DNA of 64,000 bases, from positions 186,001 to 250,000 of the forward strand of contig NZ_FSRG01000005.1 of NCBI RefSeq assembly GCF_900129975.1. The letters run 5' to 3'. Shown in pieces: positions 1 to 8,857 of the stretch. The translations under genes were made by a program, and so were the position numbers. The notes under the pieces are model-generated. The model had not been told where the DNA came from and did no database searches. It worked only from the letters and a program-made list of their open reading frames with translations. Numbering within the stretch: the stretch's first letter is position 1; each line of letters begins with the position of its first letter. The DNA is from Halodesulfovibrio marinisediminis DSM 17456. Lineage in GTDB: Bacteria; Desulfobacterota; Desulfovibrionia; Desulfovibrionales; Desulfovibrionaceae.

Positions 1-2292
1 TTTAATGATTCCATGAACGGTAGATAATCCAAGTCCTGTACCGCCCTTGTCCTTTTTGGTCGTAAAGAACGGGTCGAAAATGCGCGGGAGCAGTTCCTCT
101 GGTATTCCGATGCCGGTGTCAGATACGGACAAGCATAGGTATTGTCCATTGGGTAGCTCATGCGGGACATTGTCATTCTCCTCAGTGACATCAACTTCTT
201 CAATATTAATGGTGAGGATTCCCTGCATACCGAACATAGCGTGGTCTGCATTCAGGCACAGGTTCATGATTACCTGATGCAGTTCACCAGCATCAGCGAG
301 AAGCATTCCACCATGTTCAGCTTTTGATGAAAATTTAATTTCAATCGTCGAAGGCAATAACGTTTGCAGAAGCTGGATACATTCTTCCGTAAGAGCAGGC
401 AGAGAAATGATTTCAGTAGCAACTTCAGTGCGGCTGCTGAATCTCCGGATTTGCCCAATAATCTGCTTACCTCTGTACGCGGCTTTGAGAGCCTGCTTAA
501 TGTCCTCATGTGCAGGGTTGTCTCTTGGCACATCATCTAGAGCAAGCTCACAGCATGAACTGATTGCTCCAATAATATTGTTGAAGTCATGCGCTATGCC
601 ACCAGCAACGGTTCCGAGAGCCTCCATTTTTTGTGAATGACGAAGCTCTGCGGCAAGCTGAGCTTCCCTTTCCCGTGCACGGCGTTTTTGGATAAGGTTT
701 GTAACACCTTGCATCATTAGTGTGAGCTGGCGTTCATCTGATTTTGAGAACGTGACTGTATCATCACCTAATATTATGAGTGCCCGTAATTGTTCTCGTT
801 CCCAGATAGGTAACGCAATGCTGTTTTTAAATTTATTCATTCCCAACGGCCACACAACAGGTGTGCGGGAGTTTTCAGCTTGAAGACGAGCTGTCTGTTC
901 CCGCTGAACAAGTTTCTCCCACGGAGAAACCAGATCATTGATACGCAACGGCTCAGGCAGGGAGTGCCATGAAGTGTTCTGATCTTTGCTTATACAGTAT
1001 CGATCCACTTTTTGTTCTGGAGTTATGGTGAGATATACTGCTGTTGTTGCATTGAGCAGGTTACGAACTTTTTCAAGACTAAACAGAACAAGCTCGTCAG
1101 CAGAATTTTTCTCTTGTTCATTCAATTTAAGAAGTGATTCAAGGCGTTCTTCTTCTCGTTTAAGAAGTTCGGTTGTCTCGTTTTTTTCCCGCAGCATACG
1201 CAGCAGGACAAGAATGGTAATGGACAGCCACAGGAAACAGCCGATGGCGATGAGAATAAGTGTTTTGTATTTGTAAAACAGTGTCTGTGGCTCAAAAAGA
1301 ATTTTTGCACTGTGAGGAAGAATGTTCTGTGGGATTTTAAATTTCTTTAACTGACGATAGTCAAAGATGTATTCATTTTGCTGTCTGCGTATGACTGGAA
1401 GGTCTGCAATTGGAACTCCTTTGAGGATATCAAGAGCCAACTGGGCAGCATCTTGTCCTTGTTGTATTCCACTGACCATTTTCCCACCTAACACCCCATG
1501 CCCCATGGTGTATTGCCATGGCGAGAATACAGGAAGGCCACTTGAAGTTGCTACAAGTGATGTACTTTCCGGAACACTAAGTACCGATCCATCTGGAGTA
1601 CGGTAATAGGAAAGATACAATATAGCAGTTCGCTCAGGGAGGTTCGTGAGTTTTTCCTGAAGTTCTGGTGGATTCAGCTTGGTCAGTTCGATAAAAGATA
1701 GTCTGTCTGCAAATAGAGGAGCAAGCTCTTTTGCTTGCTCCAAGTTGTTCTTGCTGGATGTTGTGACGCCGCCACTTACGAGTGCGAGGTGCCGTGTTTG
1801 AGGAAATAGAGTCAGTGCGAGCTCTATTGTTTCTTTAATGTCAGCTTCTTCTGCGACGCCTGTAAATCCGGATTTACCTTTAAGCATTTGTGGAGAGAAT
1901 CGGGTCACTCCGCAGAAGGCGACAGGCACATTTGGAAAGAGCTTATCTCTATAGCGTACAAGAAAGTCTAGCGCATTGTTATCGGAAGCGATGATGGCAT
2001 CAAAACGGGTGTTTTTGTATTTTGTAGAGTAGAGCTTGTCGAGAATGGGGAAAATTTCAGCAGGACTATATTGCTTAGTGTCCATGAACTCGTAGTGGAC
2101 TTTTAATGGAATTTTAGCTTGATTAAGCTTATCCCGAATACCTTCCAGTACAGATTCTCCCCACAGGTATCCCATGTGATATGAGTTAAGAACGAGTACT
2201 GTGGCTGCCTTATTAGCGGCAACGGAAGGCTGGGGAGAGAGGATACTAATGCATAATAAAAGCATCATTAAAAAGGATAGTAAGCTACGCAT
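1..2292 (-). CDS. Sensor histidine kinase with periplasmic ABC-type binding domain (partial, C-terminus off window)
   Basis: A membrane sensor kinase whose 3' end lies beyond the left edge. The ATG at 2292 is preceded by a GAGAGGAG ribosome binding site and opens a signal peptide (MRSLLSFLMMLLLC). Residues of about 30-320 resemble ABC-transporter substrate-binding sensor domains (motifs VLVLNSYHMGY, ALVSGGVTTSS). A transmembrane helix follows near residue 350 (LILIAIGCFLWLSITILVLL), then a coiled linker and a GAF-like stretch. The kinase core shows the H box (GGIAHDFNNIIGA), N box (NLCLNADHAM) and G boxes (DTGIGIPEEL, GGTGLGLSTVHG). Ligand-triggered autophosphorylation at the His of the H box is the expected activity. 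A receiver domain may follow outside the window. The ligand is unknown and no response regulator is adjacent on this side. Confidence 0.85.
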   Translation of the reverse strand, partial: MRSLLSFLMMLLLCISILSPQPSVAANKAATVLVLNSYHMGYLWGESVLEGIRDKLNQAKIPLKVHYEFMDTKQYSPAEIFPILDKLYSTKYKNTRFDAIIASDNNALDFLVRYRDKLFPNVPVAFCGVTRFSPQMLKGKSGFTGVAEEADIKETIELALTLFPQTRHLALVSGGVTTSSKNNLEQAKELAPLFADRLSFIELTKLNPPELQEKLTNLPERTAILYLSYYRTPDGSVLSVPESTSLVATSSGLPVFSPWQYTMGHGVLGGKMVSGIQQGQDAAQLALDILKGVPIADLPVIRRQQNEYIFDYRQLKKFKIPQNILPHSAKILFEPQTLFYKYKTLILIAIGCFLWLSITILVLLRMLREKNETTELLKREEERLESLLKLNEQEKNSADELVLFSLEKVRNLLNATTAVYLTITPEQKVDRYCISKDQNTSWHSLPEPLRINDLVSPWEKLVQREQTARLQAENSRTPVVWPLGMNKFKNSIALPIWEREQLRALIILGDDTVTFSKSDERQLTLMMQGVTNLIQKRRAREREAQLAAELRHSQKMEALGTVAGGIAHDFNNIIGAISSCCELALDDVPRDNPAHEDIKQALKAAYRGKQIIGQIRRFSSRTEVATEIISLPALTEECIQLLQTLLPSTIEIKFSSKAEHGGMLLADAGELHQVIMNLCLNADHAMFGMQGILTINIEEVDVTEENDNVPHELPNGQYLCLSVSDTGIGIPEELLPRIFDPFFTTKKDKGGTGLGLSTVHGIIK

Positions 2293-2613
2293 TCTGCTCC
2301 TCTCTTGAAATAGAATTTAATTTCGTTACTTCATATTCAGTGGTGCTGATATGTAATGGTAGATAATAATAATCAAACTTTGAAGTACAATTTTGGACGG
2401 TGAGTAAGGGAAATTTTTTCTTAACCTTTATTTCATGTTGTATAGATAGCATCTCATTTTGAGTAGATGTGCATTGCTTTGGTTGCAAGTAATGTTCTCT
2501 GTAATCGACTGTTAGCATTAAGCATATTCTAAGATGCTTAACCTGCTGTTACTATTAATAACTATAAAAAAGCATGCATAGGGTTATACATGCTTTTTTT
2601 AGCGTTCAAGGTG
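2293..2613. other. Intergenic region between sensor kinase and HD-GYP gene
   Basis: No gene I can support. Low-GC DNA with weak open frames lacking ribosome binding sites. It carries the terminator of the HD-GYP gene at its right end and the promoter region of the kinase gene at its left. Confidence 0.5.
2566..2600 (-). terminator. Rho-independent terminator of HD-GYP gene
   Basis: The arms AAAAAAGCATG (2566-2576) and CATGCTTTTTT (2589-2599) form an 11-bp stem around a 12-nt loop. It lies 14 bases past the stop of the minus-strand HD-GYP gene, and a U tract forms on the minus strand. Confidence 0.75.
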
Positions 2614-4170
2614 CTACTCCATCATGAGTAATAAGCTGTCTTTTTGAGGTCTTGAAAAAGAAATCTTTGTTGGTTTTGGCATGTTAAGCGACTTGGTATC
2701 CATGGTTTGGATACGACTGAATTCAGGTGCTAGTGCTTCAAATGCATCAACAACTAATGGATCGAACTGTTTATTACGCTCAGAAATAATGATCTCAGAT
2801 GCTTCAGAGTGAGATAGCGCTGCCTTGTAAACTCTAGGAGAGGTCAAGGCATCATAAACATCAGCAAGTGCCATAATTCGTCCTTCGATAGGGATGTCCT
2901 GTCCCCGAAGCCCTTGAGGGTATCCTGTACCGTCCCATTTTTCATGGTGTGTAAGGGCCATAGTTTGTGCTGTTTCTAAAAATGATTCCTGCCCTAACAT
3001 TTCCTGCGCTTCTTCAAGAGCTTTTTGCCCAATAATAGTGTGTTCTTTCATTTTGTTAAATTCTCCTGAGGTAAGGGGGCCAGGTTTTAACAGGATAGAA
3101 TCGGGAATTCCCACCTTACCTATGTCGTGCAGTGGGGCTGAACGGCATATTCTCTCAACAGCTTTGGGAGGCAGTTGGTCTTTCAATTCTGTGTGAACAC
3201 TTAAATATGATGTCAGTAAGCTTACATATTTTTGAGTGCGTTTGATATGTGACCCAGTTTCATTGTCTCTTGTCTCAGCTAGGTTAGCGAGACTTATTAG
3301 TGTTGCGTTTTGAACAAGACGTAGTTTTGTGCTTTCTAAATCGCGTTCATATCGTAATGCAGCAAAAGCAATAATAGAAAATGATCGTATGCATGTTTGT
3401 AGCTGGATAAAAAGAATATAGTCCAGAGATAACGCATACGATGCTTGGAAGAAGAAAAGCCCTATCGATGTAATAAGTGTTGAAAAAAAGACCAGCCAAC
3501 ATGCAAGACTGAAGCTTAGAGTTAGGCATGCCCATAGAGTAATGGGGATTAAAAGCGGAGTAGTATAATTAATATTGGTAACATCAGTATTAATTAATGT
3601 AGCTTGTAAAACAAGAATTAGTATCTCTAGTGCTAGTATTAGGATGTGCTGAATTCGAATTTTATCGAATACAATTTTATTACGATATAATAACAGCAGA
3701 GCGACTGGTGTAACAGAAGTAATGCTTGCAAGCTTTAAAATTGAGTTTTGAACAGAGAATACTGATGTATTTGAAAAATCAAAAATTATGTTTTGAAAAA
3801 AAACTGGAATAGCAGATGCTCCAATTCCAGTACTTATTGCAATTAATGTATAAAAAATAATATGCTTACTGGAGATAGAAGAATCAGATTTTGTCTTAAT
3901 GACAACAGAAGCGATATAGTAATAGAAAAGTTCAACAAGAGCTCCAGAAAATGTTAAATAGGGTGTAGATAAGCTTAGGGCAACAAGCACAGTGCCTAAT
4001 AAAAATGGGAAGATGCCTATTCCAAACCTGATAAAGCAGGCAAGAAACCAACCTGAAATAGGCCAATAAGCTGGCTCCAAAGCACTATCAGGCGCTGAAT
4101 GTGCACTAATGGAAAGTATTGTGTAGGTTATTAGGCAGATTAAAGCTGTATGTGAAAGTTTACTAACCAT
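2614..4170 (-). CDS. Membrane-bound HD-GYP domain protein (putative cyclic-di-GMP phosphodiesterase)
   Basis: About 518 residues. I start it at the ATG at 4170, which follows an AGGGGGAACA ribosome binding site; an upstream in-frame start at 4299 would add 43 polar residues before the membrane domain and looks wrong. The N-terminal ~300 residues contain several hydrophobic segments resembling a MASE1-like sensor. The C-terminal half is an HD-GYP domain with HDIGKVGIPD, the paired His of LTHHEKWDGTGYP, and GRIMALADVYDAL. HD-GYP proteins hydrolyse c-di-GMP to pGpG or GMP, usually lowering adhesion and raising motility. That fits a window with a large flagellar locus, although this gene is monocistronic. 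The sensed signal cannot be read from the sequence. Confidence 0.88.
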   Translation of the reverse strand: MVSKLSHTALICLITYTILSISAHSAPDSALEPAYWPISGWFLACFIRFGIGIFPFLLGTVLVALSLSTPYLTFSGALVELFYYYIASVVIKTKSDSSISSKHIIFYTLIAISTGIGASAIPVFFQNIIFDFSNTSVFSVQNSILKLASITSVTPVALLLLYRNKIVFDKIRIQHILILALEILILVLQATLINTDVTNINYTTPLLIPITLWACLTLSFSLACWLVFFSTLITSIGLFFFQASYALSLDYILFIQLQTCIRSFSIIAFAALRYERDLESTKLRLVQNATLISLANLAETRDNETGSHIKRTQKYVSLLTSYLSVHTELKDQLPPKAVERICRSAPLHDIGKVGIPDSILLKPGPLTSGEFNKMKEHTIIGQKALEEAQEMLGQESFLETAQTMALTHHEKWDGTGYPQGLRGQDIPIEGRIMALADVYDALTSPRVYKAALSHSEASEIIISERNKQFDPLVVDAFEALAPEFSRIQTMDTKSLNMPKPTKISFSRPQKDSLLLMME

Positions 4171-4370
4171 TGTTCCCCCTTTCCCCTCTTTTTTAGTATC
4201 GGTTGATGCTTTTACCGAAAAGTCACAGGTGGTTGTTTCTTTTTGTGTAGTGACACGCTGGCGGGGCAAGGGGGTACTATTGCTTGGGTGAACAGTCAAT
4301 GTGTGTTTTGTTGTATGCCATAGAAATTCTGACCTTTTTAGAGAGTCTTTTCATGGCAGCAACCTAATAG

Positions 4371-4425
4371 AAAAAAGCAGTGTATTCCCGTTGTGGCATT
4401 AACGGCGGGAATACACTGCTTTTTA
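4371..4425 (-). terminator. Terminator of the TRAP/dehydrogenase/ridA operon
   Basis: A strong hairpin: arms AGCAGTGTATTCCCG and CGGGAATACACTGCT, flanked by an A run on the left and a T run on the right, so it can work in both directions. It lies about 50 bases past the ridA stop. Confidence 0.8.
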
Positions 4426-4475
4426 GTTGGGCAGAAGTGGATTGCTCTTGTATGAGGAGTCTAAGTAGGTGGTGG

Positions 4476-4835
4476 TTACTTAGCGATCACTGCTGCGGTT
4501 ACAGAAACTTCGCAAAGAAGTTCCGGTCTTGCGAGTCGGGTTTCAACACATGCACGTGCTGGTGCATGGCCTTCTTCAAACCATGTGTCCCATACGGAGT
4601 TGAAACCGGCAAAGTCTTTCATGTCTCTAAGGTATACAATCACTGAAAGAACGTGATTTCTGTCGCTGCCTACTTCTTTCAAGAGAGCATCAACTTTTTC
4701 AAGCATGTTGCGTGCCTGATCTTTGATGCCACAATCAGAATTGTCTGGAACCTGTCCGCACAGGTAAGCTACGCCGTTAAAAATGGTTGCTTTGCTCATA
4801 CGGACGCCTGGGGTAACGCGAGTAATTTCAGACAT
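4476..4835 (-). CDS. ridA: RidA family enamine/imine deaminase
   Basis: A 119-residue RidA/YjgF protein of normal family length. Visible family features are the N-terminal [17 protein letters not shown] strand pattern, [15 protein letters not shown], and the conserved region with the active-site Arg ([12 protein letters not shown]). RidA proteins are trimers that hydrolyse reactive enamine and imine intermediates to keto acids and ammonia. As the last gene of an operon for an amino-acid or opine dehydrogenase, it probably cleans up the imine produced by that enzyme; this is inferred from position. The start follows an AGAGAGAAATT ribosome binding region nine bases after the stop of the preceding gene. 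Confidence 0.9.
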   Translation of the reverse strand: MSEITRVTPGVRMSKATIFNGVAYLCGQVPDNSDCGIKDQARNMLEKVDALLKEVGSDRNHVLSVIVYLRDMKDFAGFNSVWDTWFEEGHAPARACVETRLARPELLCEVSVTAAVIAK

Positions 4836-4844
4836 AATTTCTCT

Positions 4845-6263
4845 CTACTTTTGGTTCTTAAATAAATCTGCAGGGCCTGAAGCTTCAGAAAAGCTCATTG
4901 CGGCAATTTCGCTAAGCGGTACACCTTTTAAAGGAGGACGAATGGTTAAATAGCCAACTTCGTCCGGTGTGGATTCCAGCTCTTCCGCAAGAAGTTCGTT
5001 GATTGCTGCTCCGCACATTCTTCCCTGACATGGTCCCATGCCGGCGCGGGTGATTATTTTGATCTCGTTAGGATCATGAGCACCCTGACTGATGACTTCA
5101 CGGATTTCACCAACAGTTACGTTTTCACAACGGCAGACAACTGTTTCGTTTTCGAATCCATACTGACCTGCACGTGGTGCATACATTGCATCGATGAATG
5201 GTCTAGGATGCTTGTCTTTTGTGATTTTTGCAGAAATTGGCTTTGCCATTTCATCACGGGTGCTAGCGGAAAGAATGCCAAGGCTATGGGCAATCTCTAA
5301 TCCTGCGAGGTCACCTTTCAAACCAGCAGCAACAGCGCCGGAAACATAGCCGCCGTCACCGGCTACGAATACTCTGTCGTGGTTTGTACGTCCCCACTGG
5401 TCACAAACAGGGTGCCAGTAACGAAGCTCTGTGTCCCAGCGCATTTCGCAGCCAACCTGACGCATCACGTGGGTGTTTGGAATAACACCGAAATGCAGCA
5501 GAGCTACATCAGTAGGGATGGTGACTTTTTCCCCTTTGTGAGTGCATTCAACCTGCTCAACTTTGTCCTGGCCAAGCATTTTAAGGTCGGATACTCCACG
5601 CAAGTAGCGAACTTTGGACTTGTTAATATCCCAGAGGATCTTAAGGCCCTTGAGCAAGAAATCTGTTCTAAGCAGTGCACGCGGAAGATGCTTGATTGTT
5701 GAGAAAGAAGGAATAAGAGGAGTAGTATCCAGAATAGCTTCAATCTGAACGCCCTTTTTGATCAGCAAGGAGGCTTCAAGCAGTAACAGAGGACCGCTGC
5801 CGCAGAGGACTACTTTTCCGTTAGGGGAAAGTCCTGCTTCTTTGGCAAGGTTGTTTGCTGCACCGGCACCAAGAACACCCGGAAGTGTCCAACCCTTGAG
5901 AGGAACAGGGCGCTCCATAGCACCTGTTGCAATAACTACATAGTTAGAGGAGATCTGTTTTGAGACTCCGTCACAACTGTAGCAAACAGTGCCGTCGCCT
6001 TCGACTTGCCATACCATGGCGCCGCCTTGGTACTTTGCGTTACTTTTTCTGAAACGCTGCACGATGGCACGACCTTGGGCGTAATCTTCCCCGAAGAACT
6101 CCAGCTGGGCCGCTGAGGTGGATTCCACGTTGCGGTAAATCTGTCCGCCGAGATGAATCTGCTCATCAAGAACAAGGGTATCAAGGCCCATTTCGGCAAG
6201 TGTTGCTCCGCAGGAGAGACCGGCAGGACCTGCGCCGATCACAACAACATCATAATGACTCAT
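4845..6263 (-). CDS. FAD/NAD-dependent oxidoreductase with BFD-like [2Fe-2S] domain (HcnB-type alpha subunit)
   Basis: A 472-residue flavoprotein. The N-terminal dinucleotide fold has VVVIGAGPAGLSCGATLAEMG, a second Rossmann motif (KVVLCGSGPLLLLEASLL) lies near residue 150, and FVAGDGGYVSGAVAAG is the FAD-closing motif. The C-terminal ~90 residues form a bacterioferritin-associated-ferredoxin-like domain with CRC and CQGRMC cysteines, expected to bind [2Fe-2S]. This is the layout of the alpha subunit of HcnB, opine oxidase and D-hydroxyproline dehydrogenase complexes. It partners with the [2Fe-2S] subunit at 6263-6553 (stop and start overlap) and the DAO-type subunit at 6546-7664. Which amine is oxidised cannot be told from sequence alone. 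No cyanide production is implied. Confidence 0.85.
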   Translation of the reverse strand: MSHYDVVVIGAGPAGLSCGATLAEMGLDTLVLDEQIHLGGQIYRNVESTSAAQLEFFGEDYAQGRAIVQRFRKSNAKYQGGAMVWQVEGDGTVCYSCDGVSKQISSNYVVIATGAMERPVPLKGWTLPGVLGAGAANNLAKEAGLSPNGKVVLCGSGPLLLLEASLLIKKGVQIEAILDTTPLIPSFSTIKHLPRALLRTDFLLKGLKILWDINKSKVRYLRGVSDLKMLGQDKVEQVECTHKGEKVTIPTDVALLHFGVIPNTHVMRQVGCEMRWDTELRYWHPVCDQWGRTNHDRVFVAGDGGYVSGAVAAGLKGDLAGLEIAHSLGILSASTRDEMAKPISAKITKDKHPRPFIDAMYAPRAGQYGFENETVVCRCENVTVGEIREVISQGAHDPNEIKIITRAGMGPCQGRMCGAAINELLAEELESTPDEVGYLTIRPPLKGVPLSEIAAMSFSEASGPADLFKNQK

Positions 6264-6553
6264 TAGTTGTCCTCCTCTTGCGTGAAGTTACGGTTAATTA
6301 CCATTCCTTCTGCAACTTCTGTCATGCACGCCTGCTTTTTGCTGCCATCGATTTCCATGAGGCATTCATAGCAGACACCCATCAGGCAGTGCGGGCTGCA
6401 CGGCTTTTTTGATGAAGGGGAAACACGGGAGATGATTTCTCCACAACTTAAAAGAGCTGCTGCTACACTCATTCCTGCAGGAAGAGCTTTATGTTTACCA
6501 TCGAGCAGAACAGTTACTGTCTGCTGAGCTTGTGAAGGATCGATTTTAAACAT
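6263..6553 (-). CDS. [2Fe-2S] small subunit of HcnABC-type dehydrogenase
   Basis: A 96-residue ferredoxin-like protein. I use the ATG at 6553, which overlaps the stop of the upstream subunit gene by 8 bases; translation is probably coupled because no clear ribosome binding site precedes it. A longer in-frame start at 6604 exists but lies wholly inside the neighbour. The fold shows VTVLLDGKHKALPAG, then the cysteine set CSPHCLMGVCYEC and a final Cys in KKQACMTEV, the plant-type [2Fe-2S] arrangement seen in HcnA-like gamma subunits. It should carry electrons between the two flavin subunits encoded on either side. Confidence 0.85.
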   Translation of the reverse strand: MFKIDPSQAQQTVTVLLDGKHKALPAGMSVAAALLSCGEIISRVSPSSKKPCSPHCLMGVCYECLMEIDGSKKQACMTEVAEGMVINRNFTQEEDN

Positions 6554-7664
6554 TGAAACGTCCATTGCTGAAAGGAGAAATAAGTTCTGAGTTACGGCCA
6601 TCAAGAATCCAAGGTGCTACGACGGAAGTATGCATTGGATTAAGCGACACAGAGCTATGAAGTGCCATGACATAAATATTCGGATGAGTTGGAAGCGAGT
6701 CATAAATCGGCGCACCGTCCGGAGTCATCACGCGGGTTGCCCCCCAAGCTCGAACCCAGTTAACTGAAGCGAGTTCAGGGAAAATACGGATTGCGTTCTG
6801 AGCCTGTTGCTGCATTGCCTGTGGGGTAGTGCGGATATCGTGTGCAACATCTTCGGTGGAAAGGCCGATCATGTAGGTGCCGTCCTGAGTCTGACGCACT
6901 GCAAGCAACGGGAACGGGAGCTTGCGCTCGCAACGTTCTGTTACCATCAGCTGACCACGCTGCGGGTAGACATTAAGTTTGTAGCCAAGAGGGAAGAGAA
7001 GACGCTCGCAACCGTGTCCGGCAGCAACAACAAGCTTGTTACAGCTGTATTCTTCGTCTTTGGTTTTCACGGTAACGCTGTTGCCGTTAGGGATAATTTC
7101 TAGAATGTTCTGGTTACCGATAAACTCACCACCGCGCTGTTGGAAAGCTTTACGCATTGCGCCGAGAAGTTTCAGTGGGTTAACATGACCCTGCTGAGAG
7201 GTGTACATGGCACCGGAAACATCTTCACCGAGCTGCAGCTTCGGCACGAGTTCAGAAAATTGTTGGCGGTCGAGAACAGATACTGGGTAGTCGAGACCTG
7301 CTTCGCCGCAGACGCCGGTAAGCTTTTCAACGCTTGCCGCATGTGCCTTCAGCTGTTCTTCACCAAATGCGTGCAACGCGCCGCCAGTCCATTCTAATTC
7401 AAGATTAATCTTAGTTTCATCTTCCAGCTCTGCTGCATACTCAGGCCATTGTTTACAAGCAGTGCGGCACCATTTTGCATATGTCGAGCTGCCACCGCCC
7501 TTACACATAAACCATGTGAGCCCGAAGTTTGCACGGGAAAGTCGCTGCGTGGGCAGCTGACTGTCGAACATCAAAACTTTGCCTGCGTTTTCTTTTACTA
7601 AGCCAAGCGCAGTGGCAGAGCCTGTAATACCTCCGCCAATAACTATGATATCAGCTGTTTTCAC
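6546..7664 (-). CDS. FAD-dependent amine/amino-acid oxidoreductase, DAO family (HcnC-type beta subunit)
   Basis: A 372-residue DadA/DAO family flavoprotein. The FAD-binding GxGxxG motif is at the N-terminus (DIIVIGGGITGSATALGL). The middle contains GEDVSGAMYTSQQGHVNPLK and the end the usual TPDGAPIYD and YVMALHSS blocks. In the opine oxidase and heteromeric D-hydroxyproline dehydrogenase families this subunit holds the substrate site and removes a hydride from a C-N bond. Together with the next two genes it would form an alpha-beta-gamma complex. It lies downstream of dctP, separated by a GC-rich hairpin, so the TRAP system probably imports its substrate. Confidence 0.87.
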   Translation of the reverse strand: MKTADIIVIGGGITGSATALGLVKENAGKVLMFDSQLPTQRLSRANFGLTWFMCKGGGSSTYAKWCRTACKQWPEYAAELEDETKINLELEWTGGALHAFGEEQLKAHAASVEKLTGVCGEAGLDYPVSVLDRQQFSELVPKLQLGEDVSGAMYTSQQGHVNPLKLLGAMRKAFQQRGGEFIGNQNILEIIPNGNSVTVKTKDEEYSCNKLVVAAGHGCERLLFPLGYKLNVYPQRGQLMVTERCERKLPFPLLAVRQTQDGTYMIGLSTEDVAHDIRTTPQAMQQQAQNAIRIFPELASVNWVRAWGATRVMTPDGAPIYDSLPTHPNIYVMALHSSVSLNPMHTSVVAPWILDGRNSELISPFSNGRFNV

Positions 7665-7770
7665 TGAAATCCTCCAACGTAATGCAACTACATACAGCAG
7701 TGTGACAAAGATGAATAAGGTGCCAGTGGAGCAGATGGTGCTGCTGGCACTGTAAAGGTGTGTTTTTTGG

Positions 7771-7793
7771 CCCGGGGGCGTTATGCCCCCGGG
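7771..7793 (-). other. GC-rich intercistronic hairpin between dctP and the dehydrogenase genes
   Basis: Arms CCCGGGGGC and GCCCCCGGG around a short loop give a very stable stem with no U tract on the minus strand. This favours an RNA-stability or processing element at the 3' side of the dctP message, raising binding-protein levels over downstream genes, rather than a full terminator. Confidence 0.6.
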
Positions 7794-7839
7794 ACTGGTA
7801 GGCTGGTTTCCGAGTGTATTACTTATTCAGCAGTTGCCG

Positions 7840-8835
7840 TTACTGAATAATGTTTGAAAGAACCTTGCGTCCCCAGTCTTCGCCAACGTCAGAAAGAATA
7901 ACTGGCCATACGTTTTCACGTACTTTTGCAGCGTGAGCTTCAATAGCTTCATTGGAAACAGGGATGATCTTTGCACCGTAGTCAGCAAGACGTTTTTCGT
8001 TTGCTGCCTGATCGGATTCAGCACGTGCCCAGCGACGCTGTTCAAAGTCTGCAGCTGCTTTATCCACGAGTGCTTTCTGAGAATCATCGAGGTCGTTGTA
8101 GAGTTCGTCGTTCATGATGAGGTACCACATCTCAAAGTGAGTATTGAGCGGGAGGTAGAACTTGGTTACGTCGCGGAAAGAAGCGTAATAGCCCTCTGCG
8201 CCGGAGCCAACAACACCGTCAACAACGCCTGTCTGTACAGCGGTGAATGCTTCAGAGAAAGGAATTGGTGTGCCGATAAAACCAATGTTGTCTGCCATAA
8301 GTTTGAATGACTTACTTGGAACAACGCGGATTTTTAATCCTTTTGCAGCATTAGGGTCGGTCGGGTTTTTAGGCTCTTTATTAAGTGCAACTCCGCCGAA
8401 GTATGCAGGCCATGTTGCAAGAAGTTTGATGCCTTGATTTGTGTAGAGACCTTCAATGGTCTTACGCAGTGGTGCGCCAGCAGCGAAGTTTTTCTCTGCC
8501 TGTGCCCATGTGGTCATCATGTATGGGAAGTTTGCGATCTGCATGCGTTTATCAGCTGCAACAGCAACTGGCTGACATGCCATATCAATAGCGCCGAGAC
8601 CTACGCGTTCCTGAACAACGGTGTAGTCACCAAGTGAGTTAGCAGCGTAAATTTTAGCCTGCATGTCACCTTTACTGATTTCTTTCAGTTCAGCGGCAAA
8701 CTGATTGAGGTCTGTATCGATAGCTGTGTTCTGTGGACGCACGTGGGAAATTTTCCACTTACGAGCTTGAGCAGTGCCCGCAGCGAGAATACAGACAAGC
8801 ATCATTACGATAACGACTGAGAATTTTTTTTGCAT
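7840..8835 (-). CDS. dctP: TRAP transporter periplasmic substrate-binding protein (DctP family)
   Basis: A 331-residue exported binding protein. A signal peptide (KFSVVIVMMLVCILAAGTAQA) precedes the mature start at about residue 25. Family blocks include KWKISHVRPQNTAIDTDL, AANSLGDYTVVQERV, the ligand-contact region LKIRVVPSKSF, and PIPFSEAFTAVQTGVVDGV. The start follows AAGGAGTAAGGGAT. DctP proteins deliver organic acids, amino acids or related solutes to DctQM, which couple uptake to the sodium gradient. Its place in an operon with an amine dehydrogenase suggests a zwitterionic or imino-acid ligand, which is inference. In this operon the binding protein follows the permease genes. Confidence 0.92.
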   Translation of the reverse strand: MQKKFSVVIVMMLVCILAAGTAQARKWKISHVRPQNTAIDTDLNQFAAELKEISKGDMQAKIYAANSLGDYTVVQERVGLGAIDMACQPVAVAADKRMQIANFPYMMTTWAQAEKNFAAGAPLRKTIEGLYTNQGIKLLATWPAYFGGVALNKEPKNPTDPNAAKGLKIRVVPSKSFKLMADNIGFIGTPIPFSEAFTAVQTGVVDGVVGSGAEGYYASFRDVTKFYLPLNTHFEMWYLIMNDELYNDLDDSQKALVDKAAADFEQRRWARAESDQAANEKRLADYGAKIIPVSNEAIEAHAAKVRENVWPVILSDVGEDWGRKVLSNIIQ

Positions 8836-8857
8836 ATCCCTTACTCCTTACAAAGTG

